A stretch of 64,000 nucleotides of DNA. Source: Chryseobacterium camelliae (GTDB lineage: Bacteria; Bacteroidota; Bacteroidia; Flavobacteriales; Weeksellaceae). This document shows positions 35,265 to 45,660 of the stretch, one piece after another. Location: NCBI RefSeq assembly GCF_030818575.1, contig NZ_JAUTAL010000001.1, positions 868,001-932,000 of the forward strand, given 5' to 3'. Each line of letters starts with the position of its first letter. Positions within the stretch are counted from its first letter, which is position 1. The position numbers and the translations under genes were made by a program. The notes under the pieces are model-generated. The model did no database searches. It saw only the letters and a program-made list of their open reading frames with translations, and was not told the DNA's origin.

Positions 35265-36800
35265 ATGTATGACATCATTATTATAGGAAGCGGGGCAGGA
35301 GGTGCCACCATGGCTTATGCACTTGCCGACAGCGGAAAAAAGATCCTGATTGTAGAACGGGGAGGCTATGTTCCCGTAGAAAAAGAAAACTGGGATTCCA
35401 CGGAAGTATTCCAGAAGGACAGGTATACGACCACAGATCTCTGGCTGGATAAACACGGAAAAGAATTCAGGCCGGGCATGCATTACAATGTAGGGGGCAA
35501 TACCAAATTTTATGGTGCGGCCCTGTTCAGATTAAGAGAAGAGGATTTTAAAGAGATCAGGCATTATGGCGGAACTTCACCGGCCTGGCCTATAGGATAC
35601 GAAGACCTGAAAGACCATTACCTGGAAGCGGAAAAATTATTCTATGTCCACGGAAAAAGAGGATCAGACCCTACTGAACCTTACGATTCTGAACCTTATC
35701 CTTATGAAGCACTTCCCCACGAACCCAGGATTCAGGAAATATTTGATGAATTAAAGCAGTATGGGCTGAAGCCTTTTGAACTGCCAATCGGGGTTAATTT
35801 CACACCGCATCCCTTTATCAATGCGCCTTATACTTTAGACCGTTTCGACGGATTTCCCGATGCAGCAGAGCGAAAGGGTGATGCCCATCTCTGTTCGCTC
35901 TCCAAAGCGCTCGAACATCCGAATGTGGAACTGATGATCAATACCAAAGTTCTGAAGCTGGTCACCGACGAAGACGGGAAAAGGATTTCAGAAATTATCG
36001 TGGAAAAAGACGGAGAAACCCAAACCCTGAAAGCCGGTTATGTGGTGCTTTCTGCAGGGGCTATCAATTCTGCCGCTCTGCTTTTACAGAGCAGAAGTGA
36101 AAAATTTCCTGACGGTCTCGCCAATTCTTCCGACCAGGTGGGAAGGAATTATATGTTCCATCAGAATTCCGCACTCGTAGCCTTATATACGGAGCCTAAC
36201 TATACCAAATTCGGGAAAACTTTTGGGATCAATGATTTTTACCATGCTGCCAGAGGATACGAATTCCCGTTGGGACACATTCAGATGCTCGGGAAGTCGG
36301 ATGAACATCAGATCAAGGCAGATAGCCCTGTTCCGGCTCCGGGATTTACATTTGAGCTGATGGCCAAGCATGCGGTAGATTTCTGGCTCACGTCAGAGGA
36401 TCTTCCGGATCCCGAAAACAGAGTAACCGTTGAAGAAAACGGGCAGATCAGGATTAGCTATACCCCAAACAATACCGAAGGACATAAGCTTCTTAAAGAA
36501 GAGCTGATCAAGGCCCTTAAGGCTTCCGGGAAATTTGATTCTTTTTTCTTTAAAGGCATCTACTTTAGTAAAGGGATGGATATCGGTTCCCCTGCACACC
36601 AGAATGGTACCACCCGGATGGGGACCGATCCACGGACTTCCGTAGTGGATCCTTATTGCAAAGCCCACGACCTGGATAATTTATACATCGTAGACGGAGG
36701 GTTTTTTGTATCCAGTGGCGCAGTGAACCCTGCACTTACGATTATTGCAATGGCATTGCGCGTAGGAAAACATATCAAAAATAATGTTTTAGCATCATGA
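35265..36800 (+). CDS. GMC-family FAD-dependent oxidoreductase
   Basis: A 511-residue flavoenzyme. The N-terminal dinucleotide-binding motif is IIIGSGAGGATMAYALADSGKKILIVERG, though only GSGAGG is diagnostic. GMC features follow: YNVGGNTKFYGAAL, the second FAD strand, and the C-terminal GSPAHQNGTTRMGTDPR and SGAVNPALTIIAMALRVGKHI motifs with the active-site His and Asn. Members oxidise alcohols or sugars; the substrate here is open. Its end overlaps the following MFS gene by 4 bp (ATGA), so product and carrier are probably linked. Confidence 0.9.
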   Translation: MYDIIIIGSGAGGATMAYALADSGKKILIVERGGYVPVEKENWDSTEVFQKDRYTTTDLWLDKHGKEFRPGMHYNVGGNTKFYGAALFRLREEDFKEIRHYGGTSPAWPIGYEDLKDHYLEAEKLFYVHGKRGSDPTEPYDSEPYPYEALPHEPRIQEIFDELKQYGLKPFELPIGVNFTPHPFINAPYTLDRFDGFPDAAERKGDAHLCSLSKALEHPNVELMINTKVLKLVTDEDGKRISEIIVEKDGETQTLKAGYVVLSAGAINSAALLLQSRSEKFPDGLANSSDQVGRNYMFHQNSALVALYTEPNYTKFGKTFGINDFYHAARGYEFPLGHIQMLGKSDEHQIKADSPVPAPGFTFELMAKHAVDFWLTSEDLPDPENRVTVEENGQIRISYTPNNTEGHKLLKEELIKALKASGKFDSFFFKGIYFSKGMDIGSPAHQNGTTRMGTDPRTSVVDPYCKAHDLDNLYIVDGGFFVSSGAVNPALTIIAMALRVGKHIKNNVLAS

Positions 36801-37966
36801 AAACTGAAATTGTGAAAACCGGACTGATCTTTTTACTTGCTTTCCTTACCGGAGTTAATTTTGTGGTATTTCCGGCATTGGGAACAGCATTTACCGATCC
36901 TTCGGTTTTCGCTCTTTCATCTTCACAATTTGGCAGTCTCTTTCTTCCGCAGGTAGTCTGTATTATTATCTCATGCCTTTCAGCACCGTTTCTGGTGAAC
37001 AGGTTCGGGCCTAAAGTCATCCTGGCAGCCGGTATTGCGCTCATGATTCTTTCAACAGGAGTTTTATGGTCATTACAATTTTTCATGCAGGATAAAAGCC
37101 TGCTCTTTCCGGTGCTTATGGTGCTGGTAGCCTTCACTGGTTCCGGATTCGGGCTTTCCATTACTACCCTCAACCCATTAGCAGCAAGCCTGTTTAAGGA
37201 CAACCCTTCATCGGCGATTCTTATCCTTCAGTTTCTGGTAGGTTTGGGAACTTCCGCCTCACCACTTATGATGAGCATTGCCGGAGATGTGCATCACTGG
37301 ATGTATGTCCCCGGAATTATTGTCATAGCAGTGGGCTGTTCTTTTATTGCTTTTCTGTTTATCAGCCTGCCTAAAGAAAAGTTCTTTGAGCTTCCGGCAC
37401 AATTGCGGATACCGCCAAAATTATGGCTATTTTTCGGACTGATCGTTTTGTACGGATTCATTGAAGGGACTTTTGGAAGTTTCGGGACGATTATATTGAA
37501 GGGCCGCGGGCTAAGCAATTCGGAAGCCAGCCTCGGGCTGTCGCTGTTCTGGGGAGGCATAGCAGTTAACCGCCTGCTTTTCGGTATTTTTGCCAGGAAA
37601 AATGACCTGTCACTGATTTATCTGCTGTCACCTATAGGTGTCGGGGCAGGCATTGTATTGCTGCTGCTGCTGCTTTCCGGATCCGGGTGGATGCTTTCAC
37701 TGATGTTCCTTACAGGCTTTTTCATGGGAAGCATATTCCCGGGAACAATAGGATGGGGTACTGTGGAATTTCCTACGCTTACCGTAATGGTGTCGGGATT
37801 TCTGATGGCAGCCAACCAGGTCGGAACCGGTATTGTAACCAATGTTTTAGGACACTTTGCAAGCCGGACCTCCTTTATTCTTTATGGACTTGCTATTCTG
37901 TCTGCGCTGATCTGTATTTGTCTTTTTCTGCTGAAAAAGAACTCTAAGATAAAAGAGGCGTTTTGA
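36797..37966 (+). CDS. MFS transporter
   Basis: A 389-residue carrier with 12 hydrophobic segments, starting LIFLLAFLTGVNFVVFPALG. It has a modest FGPK loop after the second segment and a central loop near 195-210. The ATG lies inside the end of the GMC oxidoreductase gene (4-bp overlap), so the two genes form a translationally coupled pair. A sugar or its oxidised product is a plausible substrate, but nothing in the sequence proves it. FucP- or NNP-type sugar carriers are possible alternatives. Confidence 0.85.
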   Translation: MKTEIVKTGLIFLLAFLTGVNFVVFPALGTAFTDPSVFALSSSQFGSLFLPQVVCIIISCLSAPFLVNRFGPKVILAAGIALMILSTGVLWSLQFFMQDKSLLFPVLMVLVAFTGSGFGLSITTLNPLAASLFKDNPSSAILILQFLVGLGTSASPLMMSIAGDVHHWMYVPGIIVIAVGCSFIAFLFISLPKEKFFELPAQLRIPPKLWLFFGLIVLYGFIEGTFGSFGTIILKGRGLSNSEASLGLSLFWGGIAVNRLLFGIFARKNDLSLIYLLSPIGVGAGIVLLLLLLSGSGWMLSLMFLTGFFMGSIFPGTIGWGTVEFPTLTVMVSGFLMAANQVGTGIVTNVLGHFASRTSFILYGLAILSALICICLFLLKKNSKIKEAF

Positions 37967-38052
37967 TATCCGAATGAGGTTTCAAAATGCAGCGGCAGAC
38001 CATAAATGATCCTTTCTTATCTTACGTCAACAGGATCTCCGAAGGCCTGATG

Positions 38053-38060
38053 TACTTTTG
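38053..38060 (+). promoter_or_regulatory. -7 promoter element of the pirin gene
   Basis: TACTTTTG matches TAnnTTTG and lies 18 bp before the ATG at 38079. It excludes the longer frame that opens at 38058. Confidence 0.6.
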
Positions 38061-38078
38061 TACCATACAATAAAAGAT

Positions 38079-38807
38079 ATGAAAACAGTTTATCATAAAG
38101 CAGATTCAAGAGGCCATGCTGATCACGGATGGCTGAACAGTTACCACACCTTCAGTTTTGCCGGTTACCAGAACAGGGACAGGATGAACTTCGGTGTGTT
38201 GAGAGTATTGAATGACGATACCGTTACCCAGGGAATGGGATTCGGCACGCACCCGCACCGCGATATGGAAATCATTTCCATTCCGCTGGAAGGAGACCTT
38301 GAGCATAAAGATTCTATGGGCACAACAGCGGTGATCAGAAAAGGCGAAATCCAGGTGATGAGTGCCGGAACCGGAGTGATGCACAGCGAATATAATAAGA
38401 ATAAAGACGTACCTGTTAAATTTTTGCAGATCTGGGTATTTCCCAGAGAAGTAGGTGTTCAGCCAAGATACGATCAGAAAAGCATCAGGGAAGGGGAGAA
38501 AATTAATGGTTTCCAGCAGATTCTTTCACCGGATAAAAATGATGATGGGGTATGGATTCATCAGGATGCCTGGTTCAATCTTGCTAATTTTACGAAAGGA
38601 AACGGGAAAAATTACACGCTGAACAAAAAAGGGAACGGGGTGTATGCATTTGTATTGAAAGGCAGTGCCAGAATCGGCGATAGAATTCTGAATGAAAGGG
38701 ACGGGCTAGGAATCTGGGATACCCAGAGCTTCAATATTGAAGCAGTAGAGGACACAGAAATCCTGTTAATGGAAGTTCCCATGGAATTACCGGAATACCT
38801 GAAATAG
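38079..38807 (+). CDS. Pirin-family protein, YhaK-like
   Basis: A 242-residue bicupin. The first cupin holds the metal-ligand set FGTHPHRDMEIIS and VMHSEYNKN (His and Glu), after the family opening WLNSYHTFSFAGY. The second cupin ends GLGIWDTQSFNIEAVEDTEILLMEVP. Bacterial pirins of this form can show quercetinase activity or act as redox sensors; the role here is unknown. It is a single gene with its own promoter, just upstream of the ilv leader. Confidence 0.9.
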   Translation: MKTVYHKADSRGHADHGWLNSYHTFSFAGYQNRDRMNFGVLRVLNDDTVTQGMGFGTHPHRDMEIISIPLEGDLEHKDSMGTTAVIRKGEIQVMSAGTGVMHSEYNKNKDVPVKFLQIWVFPREVGVQPRYDQKSIREGEKINGFQQILSPDKNDDGVWIHQDAWFNLANFTKGNGKNYTLNKKGNGVYAFVLKGSARIGDRILNERDGLGIWDTQSFNIEAVEDTEILLMEVPMELPEYLK

Positions 38808-38872
38808 AATATACTATATCCCTAACGAATGTTCGTGAAAACAAAATAAATGATAATTTATGCATTTACATA

Positions 38873-38902
38873 TTGTTTATTTCAATATACTTCCTATATT
38901 TG
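38873..38902 (+). promoter_or_regulatory. Promoter of the ilv operon
   Basis: TTG (38873-38875) and TATATTTG (38895-38902) are 19 bp apart, a full Bacteroidota promoter. It stands 18 bp before the leader peptide ATG at 38921. Confidence 0.75.
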
Positions 38903-38920
38903 TATTGAATTATACATAAA

Positions 38921-38977
38921 ATGAACAGGATATTCAACCTTATTATTATTGTCATTATCATTATTGGAATCCAATAA
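38921..38977 (+). CDS. ilv leader peptide (attenuator)
   Basis: An 18-codon frame reads MNRIFNLIIIVIIIIGIQ and then TAA. Nine of 18 residues are Ile, plus one Val and one Leu, and all of the crowded Ile codons are ATT or ATC. It lies between the operon promoter and a terminator hairpin, 101 bp before ilvE. This is the classic design of a branched-chain amino acid attenuator, in which ribosome stalling at Ile codons reports a shortage of charged tRNA-Ile. Confidence 0.88.
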   Translation: MNRIFNLIIIVIIIIGIQ

Positions 38978-38979
38978 TG

Positions 38980-39047
38980 CGAGGTGGCTTATAAATAATA
39001 ATGTATAAAATATTTTCAACCATCCTCGTGTGAGGATGGTTTTTTTT
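38980..39047 (+). promoter_or_regulatory. Antiterminator/terminator switch of the ilv operon
   Basis: The terminator is AACCATCCTC (39018-39027), loop GTGT, GAGGATGGTT (39032-39041) and a T run. CGAGGTGG at 38980-38987, directly after the leader stop codon, can pair instead with CCATCCTCG with one bulged base, which would break the terminator. A ribosome at the leader stop would cover 38980-38987 and allow termination; a ribosome stalled on Ile codons would leave it free. Confidence 0.82.
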
Positions 39048-39078
39048 ATGATCAGAATTTTAATCAAAACAGCAATAC

Positions 39079-39987
39079 ATGTATTACAATGAGAACAGCG
39101 TCCTCTATTTTAATGGGGAATATGTAAAGGCAGCAGAAGCAAAAACAGATTTGTACAGCCAATCCCTGCATTATGGCTATGCCGTATTTGAAGGTATAAA
39201 ATCTTACAGCACCGCTCAGGGAACCAGAATTTTCAAAGCAAAAGAACATTATGAACGACTGAAAAGGTCTGCAGAGCTGATGCTGATGCCTTTTGAGTAT
39301 ACAGCAGACGAAATGGTGGAAATCACTTATGAGTTGCTTGAAAAAAATGGGCTGTCTAATGCTTATATCCGTCCTATCGTGGTCTGCTCACCGAATATGT
39401 CGCTGTCCAAAGGCAAAGAAAGCTATCTCGCCATTGAAGTATGGAATTGGGACAACGGTTACCTGGCCAATCAGATGAATGTAATGACTTCCTCTTTTGA
39501 AAGGCCGAATCCCAAAGCTTTTAAGGTAGAGGCTAAAGTAAGCGGGCATTACGTGAATTCTATCCTGGCCTGTCAGGAAGCCAAAGACAAAGGCTTTGAT
39601 GAAGCGGTGGTACTGGATCATCAGGGTTTTGTTGCGGAAAGTTCCGGTGCCAACGTATTTTACGAAAAGGACGGAGTCCTTTATACACCTCCGAAAGGAA
39701 GTATCCTGCCAGGAATTACCCGGGCAACAGTATTTGAAATCTGCGACGCACTGGGAATTCCTTATACAGAAAAACTCTTCACTCCTGAGGAAATGAGAGG
39801 ATCCGATGCCGCATTTTTCTGTGGTACCGCAGCTGAAATCGTTGCTCTGGGATCCATGGACAGCGTGCCTTTCTCTTTGCCGTGGGAAGACACCCTTTCG
39901 TCAGTAGTTCAGAAAGCTTACAGGCATCTCGTAGTGGAAGAAGACTATACTTATTTAAAATCACAACTAAAATTGAAATATGCCTGA
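39079..39987 (+). CDS. ilvE: Branched-chain amino acid aminotransferase
   Basis: This PLP enzyme performs the last step of Ile, Val and Leu synthesis, transferring the amino group from glutamate to the 2-keto acid. The 302-residue fold-type IV protein has [13 protein letters not shown] near the N-terminus, the PLP-binding Lys153 in [10 protein letters not shown], and [20 protein letters not shown] and [12 protein letters not shown] motifs. It is the first structural gene after the attenuator. Its end overlaps ilvD by 8 bp. Confidence 0.95.
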   Translation: MYYNENSVLYFNGEYVKAAEAKTDLYSQSLHYGYAVFEGIKSYSTAQGTRIFKAKEHYERLKRSAELMLMPFEYTADEMVEITYELLEKNGLSNAYIRPIVVCSPNMSLSKGKESYLAIEVWNWDNGYLANQMNVMTSSFERPNPKAFKVEAKVSGHYVNSILACQEAKDKGFDEAVVLDHQGFVAESSGANVFYEKDGVLYTPPKGSILPGITRATVFEICDALGIPYTEKLFTPEEMRGSDAAFFCGTAAEIVALGSMDSVPFSLPWEDTLSSVVQKAYRHLVVEEDYTYLKSQLKLKYA

Positions 39988-41665
39988 TTCAGCATTAAAT
40001 AAATATTCGAGGACCCTTACCCAGGATCCTACCCAGCCGGCAACTCAGGCACAGTATTACGCGATCGGATTTACCGATAAGGATTTTGACAAGGCTCAGG
40101 TAGGGATCGCAAGCATGGGTTATGACGGTAATCCGTGCAATATGCACTTAAACAGTTTGGCGGAACTGGTAAAACAAGGGGTAAAAAAAGAAAACCTTAT
40201 GGGGCTTATGTTCCATACGATCGGGATCAGTGACGGGATGACCAACGGAACAGACGGCATGCGTTATTCACTTGTCAGCAGGGATATTATTGCCGACAGT
40301 ATAGAAACGGTATGTGCCGGGCAGTATTACGATGCCCTGATCACCGTTCCCGGATGCGATAAGAATATGCCGGGCTCGCTGATCGCTATGGCACGACTGA
40401 ACCGCCCCTCAATTATGGTATACGGCGGAAGCATAGAAGCAGGGCATTATAAAGGAGAGGACCTGAATATTGTATCTGCTTTTGAAGCCCTGGGAAATAA
40501 ACTTGCCGGCAAACTTTCGGATACGGATTATAAAGGGATCATACAGCATGCTTGTCCGGGTGCGGGTGCCTGCGGAGGAATGTATACGGCGAATACCATG
40601 GCTTCTGCCATCGAAGCTTTAGGAATGAGCCTCCCGTATTCTTCTTCCTATCCTGCGTTGAGCAGGGAAAAAAAGGAAGAATGTTCGTACGCAGGGCATT
40701 ATATCAAAAACCTGTTGGAGAAAGATATCAAACCATCAGACATCATGACGCCGAAAGCTTTTGAGAACGCATTGAGGCTTATTATGGTACTCGGAGGAAG
40801 CACCAATGCTGTACTGCATTTTCTGGCTATTGCCAAAAGCATCGGTGTAGAACTTACGATTGACGACTTCCAGAAGATCAGTGACGAAACGCCGCTTCTT
40901 GCAGACCTGAAGCCGAGCGGGAGATACCTGATGCCGGATCTGCATATGGTAGGCGGAGTTCCGGCAGTAATGAGATACCTGCTGGACCTGGGCATGCTTC
41001 ACGGAGACTGTATGACCGTTACCGGCAAAACCGTTGCCGAAAACCTGGAATTGGTAACATCAGTAATAGAAAGGGAACAGGACATCATCAGGGATATTAA
41101 CAATCCCATAAAAGATACCGGCCACATCAGGATCATGTACGGAAACCTTGCTGAAAAAGGCTGTGTAGCTAAAATTACCGGTAAGGAAGGCCGGTTTTTC
41201 AGAGGGCCTGCCGTTGTCTTTGACGGCGAAAAACAATTCATTAAGGGAATTGAAGAAAAGAAAGTGAAGGAAGGCAATGTGGTGGTGATTAAAAATGAAG
41301 GACCAAAAGGAGCACCAGGCATGCCGGAAATGCTGAAGCCGACTTCCGCCTTAATGGGATCAGGGTTAGGGAAAAATGTAGCCCTGATTACAGACGGAAG
41401 ATTTTCCGGAGGCACGCATGGATTTGTGGTAGGGCATATCACTCCTGAATCCTTTGACGGAGGGCTCATCGGACTGGTAAAAGAAGGAGATATCATAGAA
41501 ATTGATGCCGAGAAGAATACCATCAACCTCATGGTTCCCGAGGAAGAAATTGCGGAAAGAAAAGCCGCTTTTGTACAGCCTGATTATAAAGTGAAATACG
41601 GAGTGCTTTATAAATATGCAAAATCCGTAGCGGATGCTTCACAGGGATGTGTAACCGATCTTTAA
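39980..41665 (+). CDS. ilvD: Dihydroxy-acid dehydratase
   Basis: It dehydrates 2,3-dihydroxy-isovalerate and -methylvalerate to the keto acids. The 561-residue protein has the Fe-S cluster cysteines in [10 protein letters not shown] and [12 protein letters not shown], and the C-terminal [17 protein letters not shown] signature of the IlvD/Edd family. Length is normal for IlvD. Translation is coupled to ilvE by overlap, and ilvB begins 24 bp downstream. Confidence 0.96.
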   Translation: MPDSALNKYSRTLTQDPTQPATQAQYYAIGFTDKDFDKAQVGIASMGYDGNPCNMHLNSLAELVKQGVKKENLMGLMFHTIGISDGMTNGTDGMRYSLVSRDIIADSIETVCAGQYYDALITVPGCDKNMPGSLIAMARLNRPSIMVYGGSIEAGHYKGEDLNIVSAFEALGNKLAGKLSDTDYKGIIQHACPGAGACGGMYTANTMASAIEALGMSLPYSSSYPALSREKKEECSYAGHYIKNLLEKDIKPSDIMTPKAFENALRLIMVLGGSTNAVLHFLAIAKSIGVELTIDDFQKISDETPLLADLKPSGRYLMPDLHMVGGVPAVMRYLLDLGMLHGDCMTVTGKTVAENLELVTSVIEREQDIIRDINNPIKDTGHIRIMYGNLAEKGCVAKITGKEGRFFRGPAVVFDGEKQFIKGIEEKKVKEGNVVVIKNEGPKGAPGMPEMLKPTSALMGSGLGKNVALITDGRFSGGTHGFVVGHITPESFDGGLIGLVKEGDIIEIDAEKNTINLMVPEEEIAERKAAFVQPDYKVKYGVLYKYAKSVADASQGCVTDL

Positions 41666-41689
41666 ATAGAAAAACTAAACAGAATATAT

Positions 41690-43435
41690 ATGAACACCAT
41701 TCAGAAAACAGGCTATAAGCCACAGGTGGAGGAACGCGGTAAGGCGATAGAGATTTCAGGCTCTAAAGCCGTACTGGAAGCATTGCTGGAAGAAGGCGTG
41801 GATACCGTTTTCGGATATCCGGGAGGAGCTATTATGCCCATTTATGATGCTTTGTACGATTATAACAGTCAGCTGAAACATATTTTGGTCCGGCACGAGC
41901 AGGGAGCCATCCATGCCGCCCAGGGCTTTGCCAGGAGTTCCGGGAAAACGGGTGTGGTTTTTGCCACCAGCGGTCCCGGTGCCACCAACCTGGTGACCGG
42001 ACTGGCAGATGCCATGATCGACAGCAATCCAATTGTCTGTATCACGGGGCAGGTCTTTGCCTCGCTGTTGGGAACGGATGCGTTTCAGGAAACGGATGTC
42101 ATCAACATTACAACGCCCATTACCAAATGGAATTACCAGGTAACGGATGCCTCCGAAATTCCTGAAGCCATTGCAAGGGCTTTCCATATTGCAGCAACCG
42201 GCCGTCCGGGTCCTGTTTTAATTGACATTACCAAAAATGCACAGCTGCAGCTGTTTGACTACATGGGATATAAGAAATGCAGCCATATCAGGAGTTACCG
42301 TCCGGAACCTGAAATCAGGAATGAGTATATTGAAAAAGCTGCAGAACTTATCAACCAGGCTCAAAAACCGTTCGTACTTTTCGGCCAGGGTGTGATTCTC
42401 GGTAAGGCTGAAGCTGAATTCAAGGCATTCATAGAAAAAGCAGGTATTCCTTCAGCATCTACTCTGTTAGGGCTGAGTGCTCTGCCTTCTGATCATAGTC
42501 TTTACGTTGGCATGCTTGGTATGCATGGAAATTATGCTCCTAATGTGATGACCAATGAATGCGATGTCCTTATCGCCGTTGGAATGCGTTTTGATGACCG
42601 GGTAACCGGCCGTCTGGATCAGTATGCCAAGCAGGCCAAAATTATTCATTTAGATATTGATCCTGCGGAGATTGACAAGAATGTAAAGACAACAGTACCA
42701 GTCTGGGGAAACTGCAAAAAGACCCTTCCGTTGCTTACGGAATTGGTAAAATCCAATAATCATGGAGCCTGGCTTGATCAGTTCCGGGAACTGGAGAAAG
42801 AAGAAATAAAAGAAGTGATCCATAATGAACTGAATCCTTCCGGACCGGTAATGACCATGGGAGAAGTGATCAAAGCTTTGAATGAGCTCACTAACGGTGA
42901 CGCTATTATCACGACAGATGTAGGACAGCACCAGATGGTGGCCAGCCGGTATGCGAAATTCAACCATTCAAAATCCAGCGTAACATCCGGAGGTCTCGGA
43001 ACAATGGGATTTGGGCTTCCGGCAGCGATCGGAGCGTGGTATGGTGCTCCTCAGAAAACCGTTATTGCCATAGTGGGAGACGGAGGTTTCCAGATGACCC
43101 TGCAGGAACTGGGAACGATTATGCAGTTCGGGGCCAAAGTTAAAATCATCATCCTGAACAATGAATTTTTAGGCATGGTGCGCCAATGGCAGCAATTGTT
43201 CAATGAGAAACGTTATTCTTTTGTAGACATTACCAGCCCCGATTTCGTAGCTCTTGCGAAAGCCTACCATATCGAAGGGCAGAAAGTTTCGGAAAGGGAA
43301 GACCTCAAAGAAGCACTTAAAAAAGCCATTGACCATGACGGAGCTTACCTGCTGGAAGTAATGGTAGGTAAGGAAAACAATGTTTTCCCGATGGTTACCC
43401 AGGGTTCATCCGTTTCAGATATCCGTTTAAAATAA
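41690..43435 (+). CDS. ilvB: Acetolactate synthase large subunit
   Basis: This thiamine-diphosphate enzyme joins two pyruvates, or pyruvate with 2-ketobutyrate. The 581-residue protein opens with GVDTVFGYPGGAIMPIYD and the catalytic Glu in VRHEQGAIHAAQG. The central FAD-binding-like domain is followed by the ThDP-binding motif GDGGFQMTLQELGTI...NNEFLGMVRQW. It is followed after 7 bp by the regulatory subunit gene, so the holoenzyme subunits are made together. Confidence 0.96.
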   Translation: MNTIQKTGYKPQVEERGKAIEISGSKAVLEALLEEGVDTVFGYPGGAIMPIYDALYDYNSQLKHILVRHEQGAIHAAQGFARSSGKTGVVFATSGPGATNLVTGLADAMIDSNPIVCITGQVFASLLGTDAFQETDVINITTPITKWNYQVTDASEIPEAIARAFHIAATGRPGPVLIDITKNAQLQLFDYMGYKKCSHIRSYRPEPEIRNEYIEKAAELINQAQKPFVLFGQGVILGKAEAEFKAFIEKAGIPSASTLLGLSALPSDHSLYVGMLGMHGNYAPNVMTNECDVLIAVGMRFDDRVTGRLDQYAKQAKIIHLDIDPAEIDKNVKTTVPVWGNCKKTLPLLTELVKSNNHGAWLDQFRELEKEEIKEVIHNELNPSGPVMTMGEVIKALNELTNGDAIITTDVGQHQMVASRYAKFNHSKSSVTSGGLGTMGFGLPAAIGAWYGAPQKTVIAIVGDGGFQMTLQELGTIMQFGAKVKIIILNNEFLGMVRQWQQLFNEKRYSFVDITSPDFVALAKAYHIEGQKVSEREDLKEALKKAIDHDGAYLLEVMVGKENNVFPMVTQGSSVSDIRLK

Positions 43436-43442
43436 TACGATC

Positions 43443-44033
43443 ATGGAAAAAAAAGAATATACCATCACCCTGTACACAGAAAATTCAATCGGGCTGATAG
43501 GGAGAATATCCGGAATTTTCTCCAGGAGGAAAATCAATATAGAAAGCTTAAATACATCGCCGTCTGAGGCAGAGGGAATCCATCGGTTCACCATTGTTAT
43601 CAATGAATCCGAAGAAGTAGTGAAAAAACTTTGCCGTCAGCTGGAAAAGCAGGTGGATGTGCTGAAAGCATACTATAATACAGATGAGGAAATTGTCTGG
43701 CAGGAGCAGGCACTCTACAAGGTTCCCGCAGATGTTGTTACTGAAAAATTATATGTGGAACGCCTTCTCCGGCAGTATGGAGCGAGTACTGTAGTGATCC
43801 GCCAGGATTATATTGTGTTTGAAACGGCAGGCCACCGGGAAGAAATTGACCGGCTTACGGAAGAACTGAACAAATACGGACTCATAGAATTTGTCCGGGG
43901 AGCAAGGATTGCCATTATTAAAAACAGTGCAGGATTCCATGAGAAACTAATGGAGTTTGACCATCGTGAGCCATCTCCGAATCTGGTGGAAAACGAATAC
44001 CTGGACCAGCGGGGAAGTGTTTTTACCATGTAA
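43443..44033 (+). CDS. ilvN: Acetolactate synthase small (regulatory) subunit
   Basis: A 196-residue regulatory subunit. The N-terminal ACT domain (about 5-80) reads YTITLYTENSIGLIGRISG, with RRKINIESLNTSPSEAEGI, the valine-binding site region of IlvN/IlvH proteins. The C-terminal domain (about 90-170) activates the large subunit. It follows ilvB by 7 bp. The length is that of the longer IlvH-like form. Feedback inhibition by valine is inferred from the family. Confidence 0.93.
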   Translation: MEKKEYTITLYTENSIGLIGRISGIFSRRKINIESLNTSPSEAEGIHRFTIVINESEEVVKKLCRQLEKQVDVLKAYYNTDEEIVWQEQALYKVPADVVTEKLYVERLLRQYGASTVVIRQDYIVFETAGHREEIDRLTEELNKYGLIEFVRGARIAIIKNSAGFHEKLMEFDHREPSPNLVENEYLDQRGSVFTM

Positions 44034-44124
44034 GCCTTCAGTATTCAATTTATTATTACCATAAATATTCATTATGAAGTCATTGGCAAAAATGCTCTGA
44101 CTTTTTCAACTTAAAACTAAAAAA

Positions 44125-45606
44125 ATGACAAATTATTTCAATACACTTTCACTTCGTGAACAATTATTACAATTAGGACAGGCAGAATTTTTAGGCTCTT
44201 CAGAATTTTCAGATGGAGTGGAAGCGCTTAAGGGAAAGAAAATCGTAATTGTAGGATGCGGTGCACAGGGCCTCAACCAGGGCCTTAATCTGAGGGACAG
44301 CGGCCTGGATGTATCGTACGCCTTACGAAGGGAAGCTATTGATGGCCAAAGGGCATCCTGGAAAAACGCCACTGAAAACAATTTCCCTGTAGGGACTTAT
44401 GAGGAACTGATCCCAACGGCGGACCTGGTTATTAATCTTACACCGGATAAACAACATACTTCCGTGATCAACGCCGTTCAGCCTCTGATGAAGCAGGGGG
44501 CTACTCTATCATATTCCCATGGATTCAATATCGTAGAGGAGGGTATGCAGATCCGAAAAGACCTAACGGTTATCATGGTAGCTCCGAAATCACCGGGTTC
44601 AGAAGTAAGGGCAGAATTTGTAAGAGGATTCGGGGTACCTACCCTTATTGCCGTACACCCGGAAAATGATCCTCAGGGGAAAGGCTGGGCAGAAGCAAAA
44701 GCCTATTGTGCAGGAACTGGCGGGCATAAAGCCGGTGTGCTTAAATCTTCCTTCGTAGCGGAGGTGAAATCTGATTTAATGGGCGAACAGACCATTCTTT
44801 GCGGTCTATTACAGACCGGTTCCATCCTTTCATTTGATAAAATGGTGGAAAAAGGGATTGATCCTGCCTATGCTTCGCAACTCGTGCAATACGGTGTTGA
44901 GGTTATCACTGAAGCCTTGAAACATGGAGGGGTTAGTGGAATGTTTGACCGGTTGAGCAATCCTGCAAAATTGAAAGCTTTTGAAGTGTCCGAAGAACTT
45001 AAGGATATTATGCGTCCGCTGTTTCAGAAACACCAGGATGATATCATGTCCGGACATTTTTCTAAAACCATGATGGAAGACTGGGCCAATGACGATGCCC
45101 AGCTGTTGAAATGGAGGGCAGAAACAGGAGAAACAGCCTTTGAAAAAACTCTGGCAGCCACTACTCCTATCCCTGAACAGGAGTATTTTGACCATTATAC
45201 CCTGATGGTGGCTTTCATAAGAGCCGGGGTAGAGCTGGCTTTTGAAACCATGGTGGACGCAGGGATCAAAGCAGAATCTGCTTATTACGAATCTTTACAC
45301 GAAACGCCGCTGATCGCCAATACCATTGCCCGGAAAAAACTCTTTGAGATGAACCGCGTTATTTCAGATACCGCAGAATATGGCTGTTATCTGTTCGATC
45401 AGGCATGTAAGCCTCTGCTGGCGGATTTTATGAAAAGCGTGGATGCAGATCTGGCCGGCAGGAATTTCAATGAAGGCAAAGACGGTTCCGTAGATAATGC
45501 AACGCTTGTTAAGGTTAATGAAATACTCAGAAACCATCCTGTGGAAGTGGTGGGAAGGAAACTGAGGAAAGCCATGACCGCTATGAAATCCATAAAAACT
45601 GCATAA
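44125..45606 (+). CDS. ilvC: Ketol-acid reductoisomerase, class II (long form)
   Basis: It isomerises and reduces acetolactate or acetohydroxybutyrate with NADPH. The 493-residue length is that of the long class II enzymes such as the E. coli one. The dinucleotide-binding motif is [20 protein letters not shown] (about 37-56), with the following YALRRE region. The two knotted helical domains carry [14 protein letters not shown] and [10 protein letters not shown]. It sits 91 bp after ilvN and 54 bp before ilvA in the same operon. Confidence 0.96.
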   Translation: MTNYFNTLSLREQLLQLGQAEFLGSSEFSDGVEALKGKKIVIVGCGAQGLNQGLNLRDSGLDVSYALRREAIDGQRASWKNATENNFPVGTYEELIPTADLVINLTPDKQHTSVINAVQPLMKQGATLSYSHGFNIVEEGMQIRKDLTVIMVAPKSPGSEVRAEFVRGFGVPTLIAVHPENDPQGKGWAEAKAYCAGTGGHKAGVLKSSFVAEVKSDLMGEQTILCGLLQTGSILSFDKMVEKGIDPAYASQLVQYGVEVITEALKHGGVSGMFDRLSNPAKLKAFEVSEELKDIMRPLFQKHQDDIMSGHFSKTMMEDWANDDAQLLKWRAETGETAFEKTLAATTPIPEQEYFDHYTLMVAFIRAGVELAFETMVDAGIKAESAYYESLHETPLIANTIARKKLFEMNRVISDTAEYGCYLFDQACKPLLADFMKSVDADLAGRNFNEGKDGSVDNATLVKVNEILRNHPVEVVGRKLRKAMTAMKSIKTA

Positions 45607-45660
45607 AGTAGGTTTTACAGGCCTTTTCAGGCCGCAGAAAATTAAAAAAAGAATGAAAAA

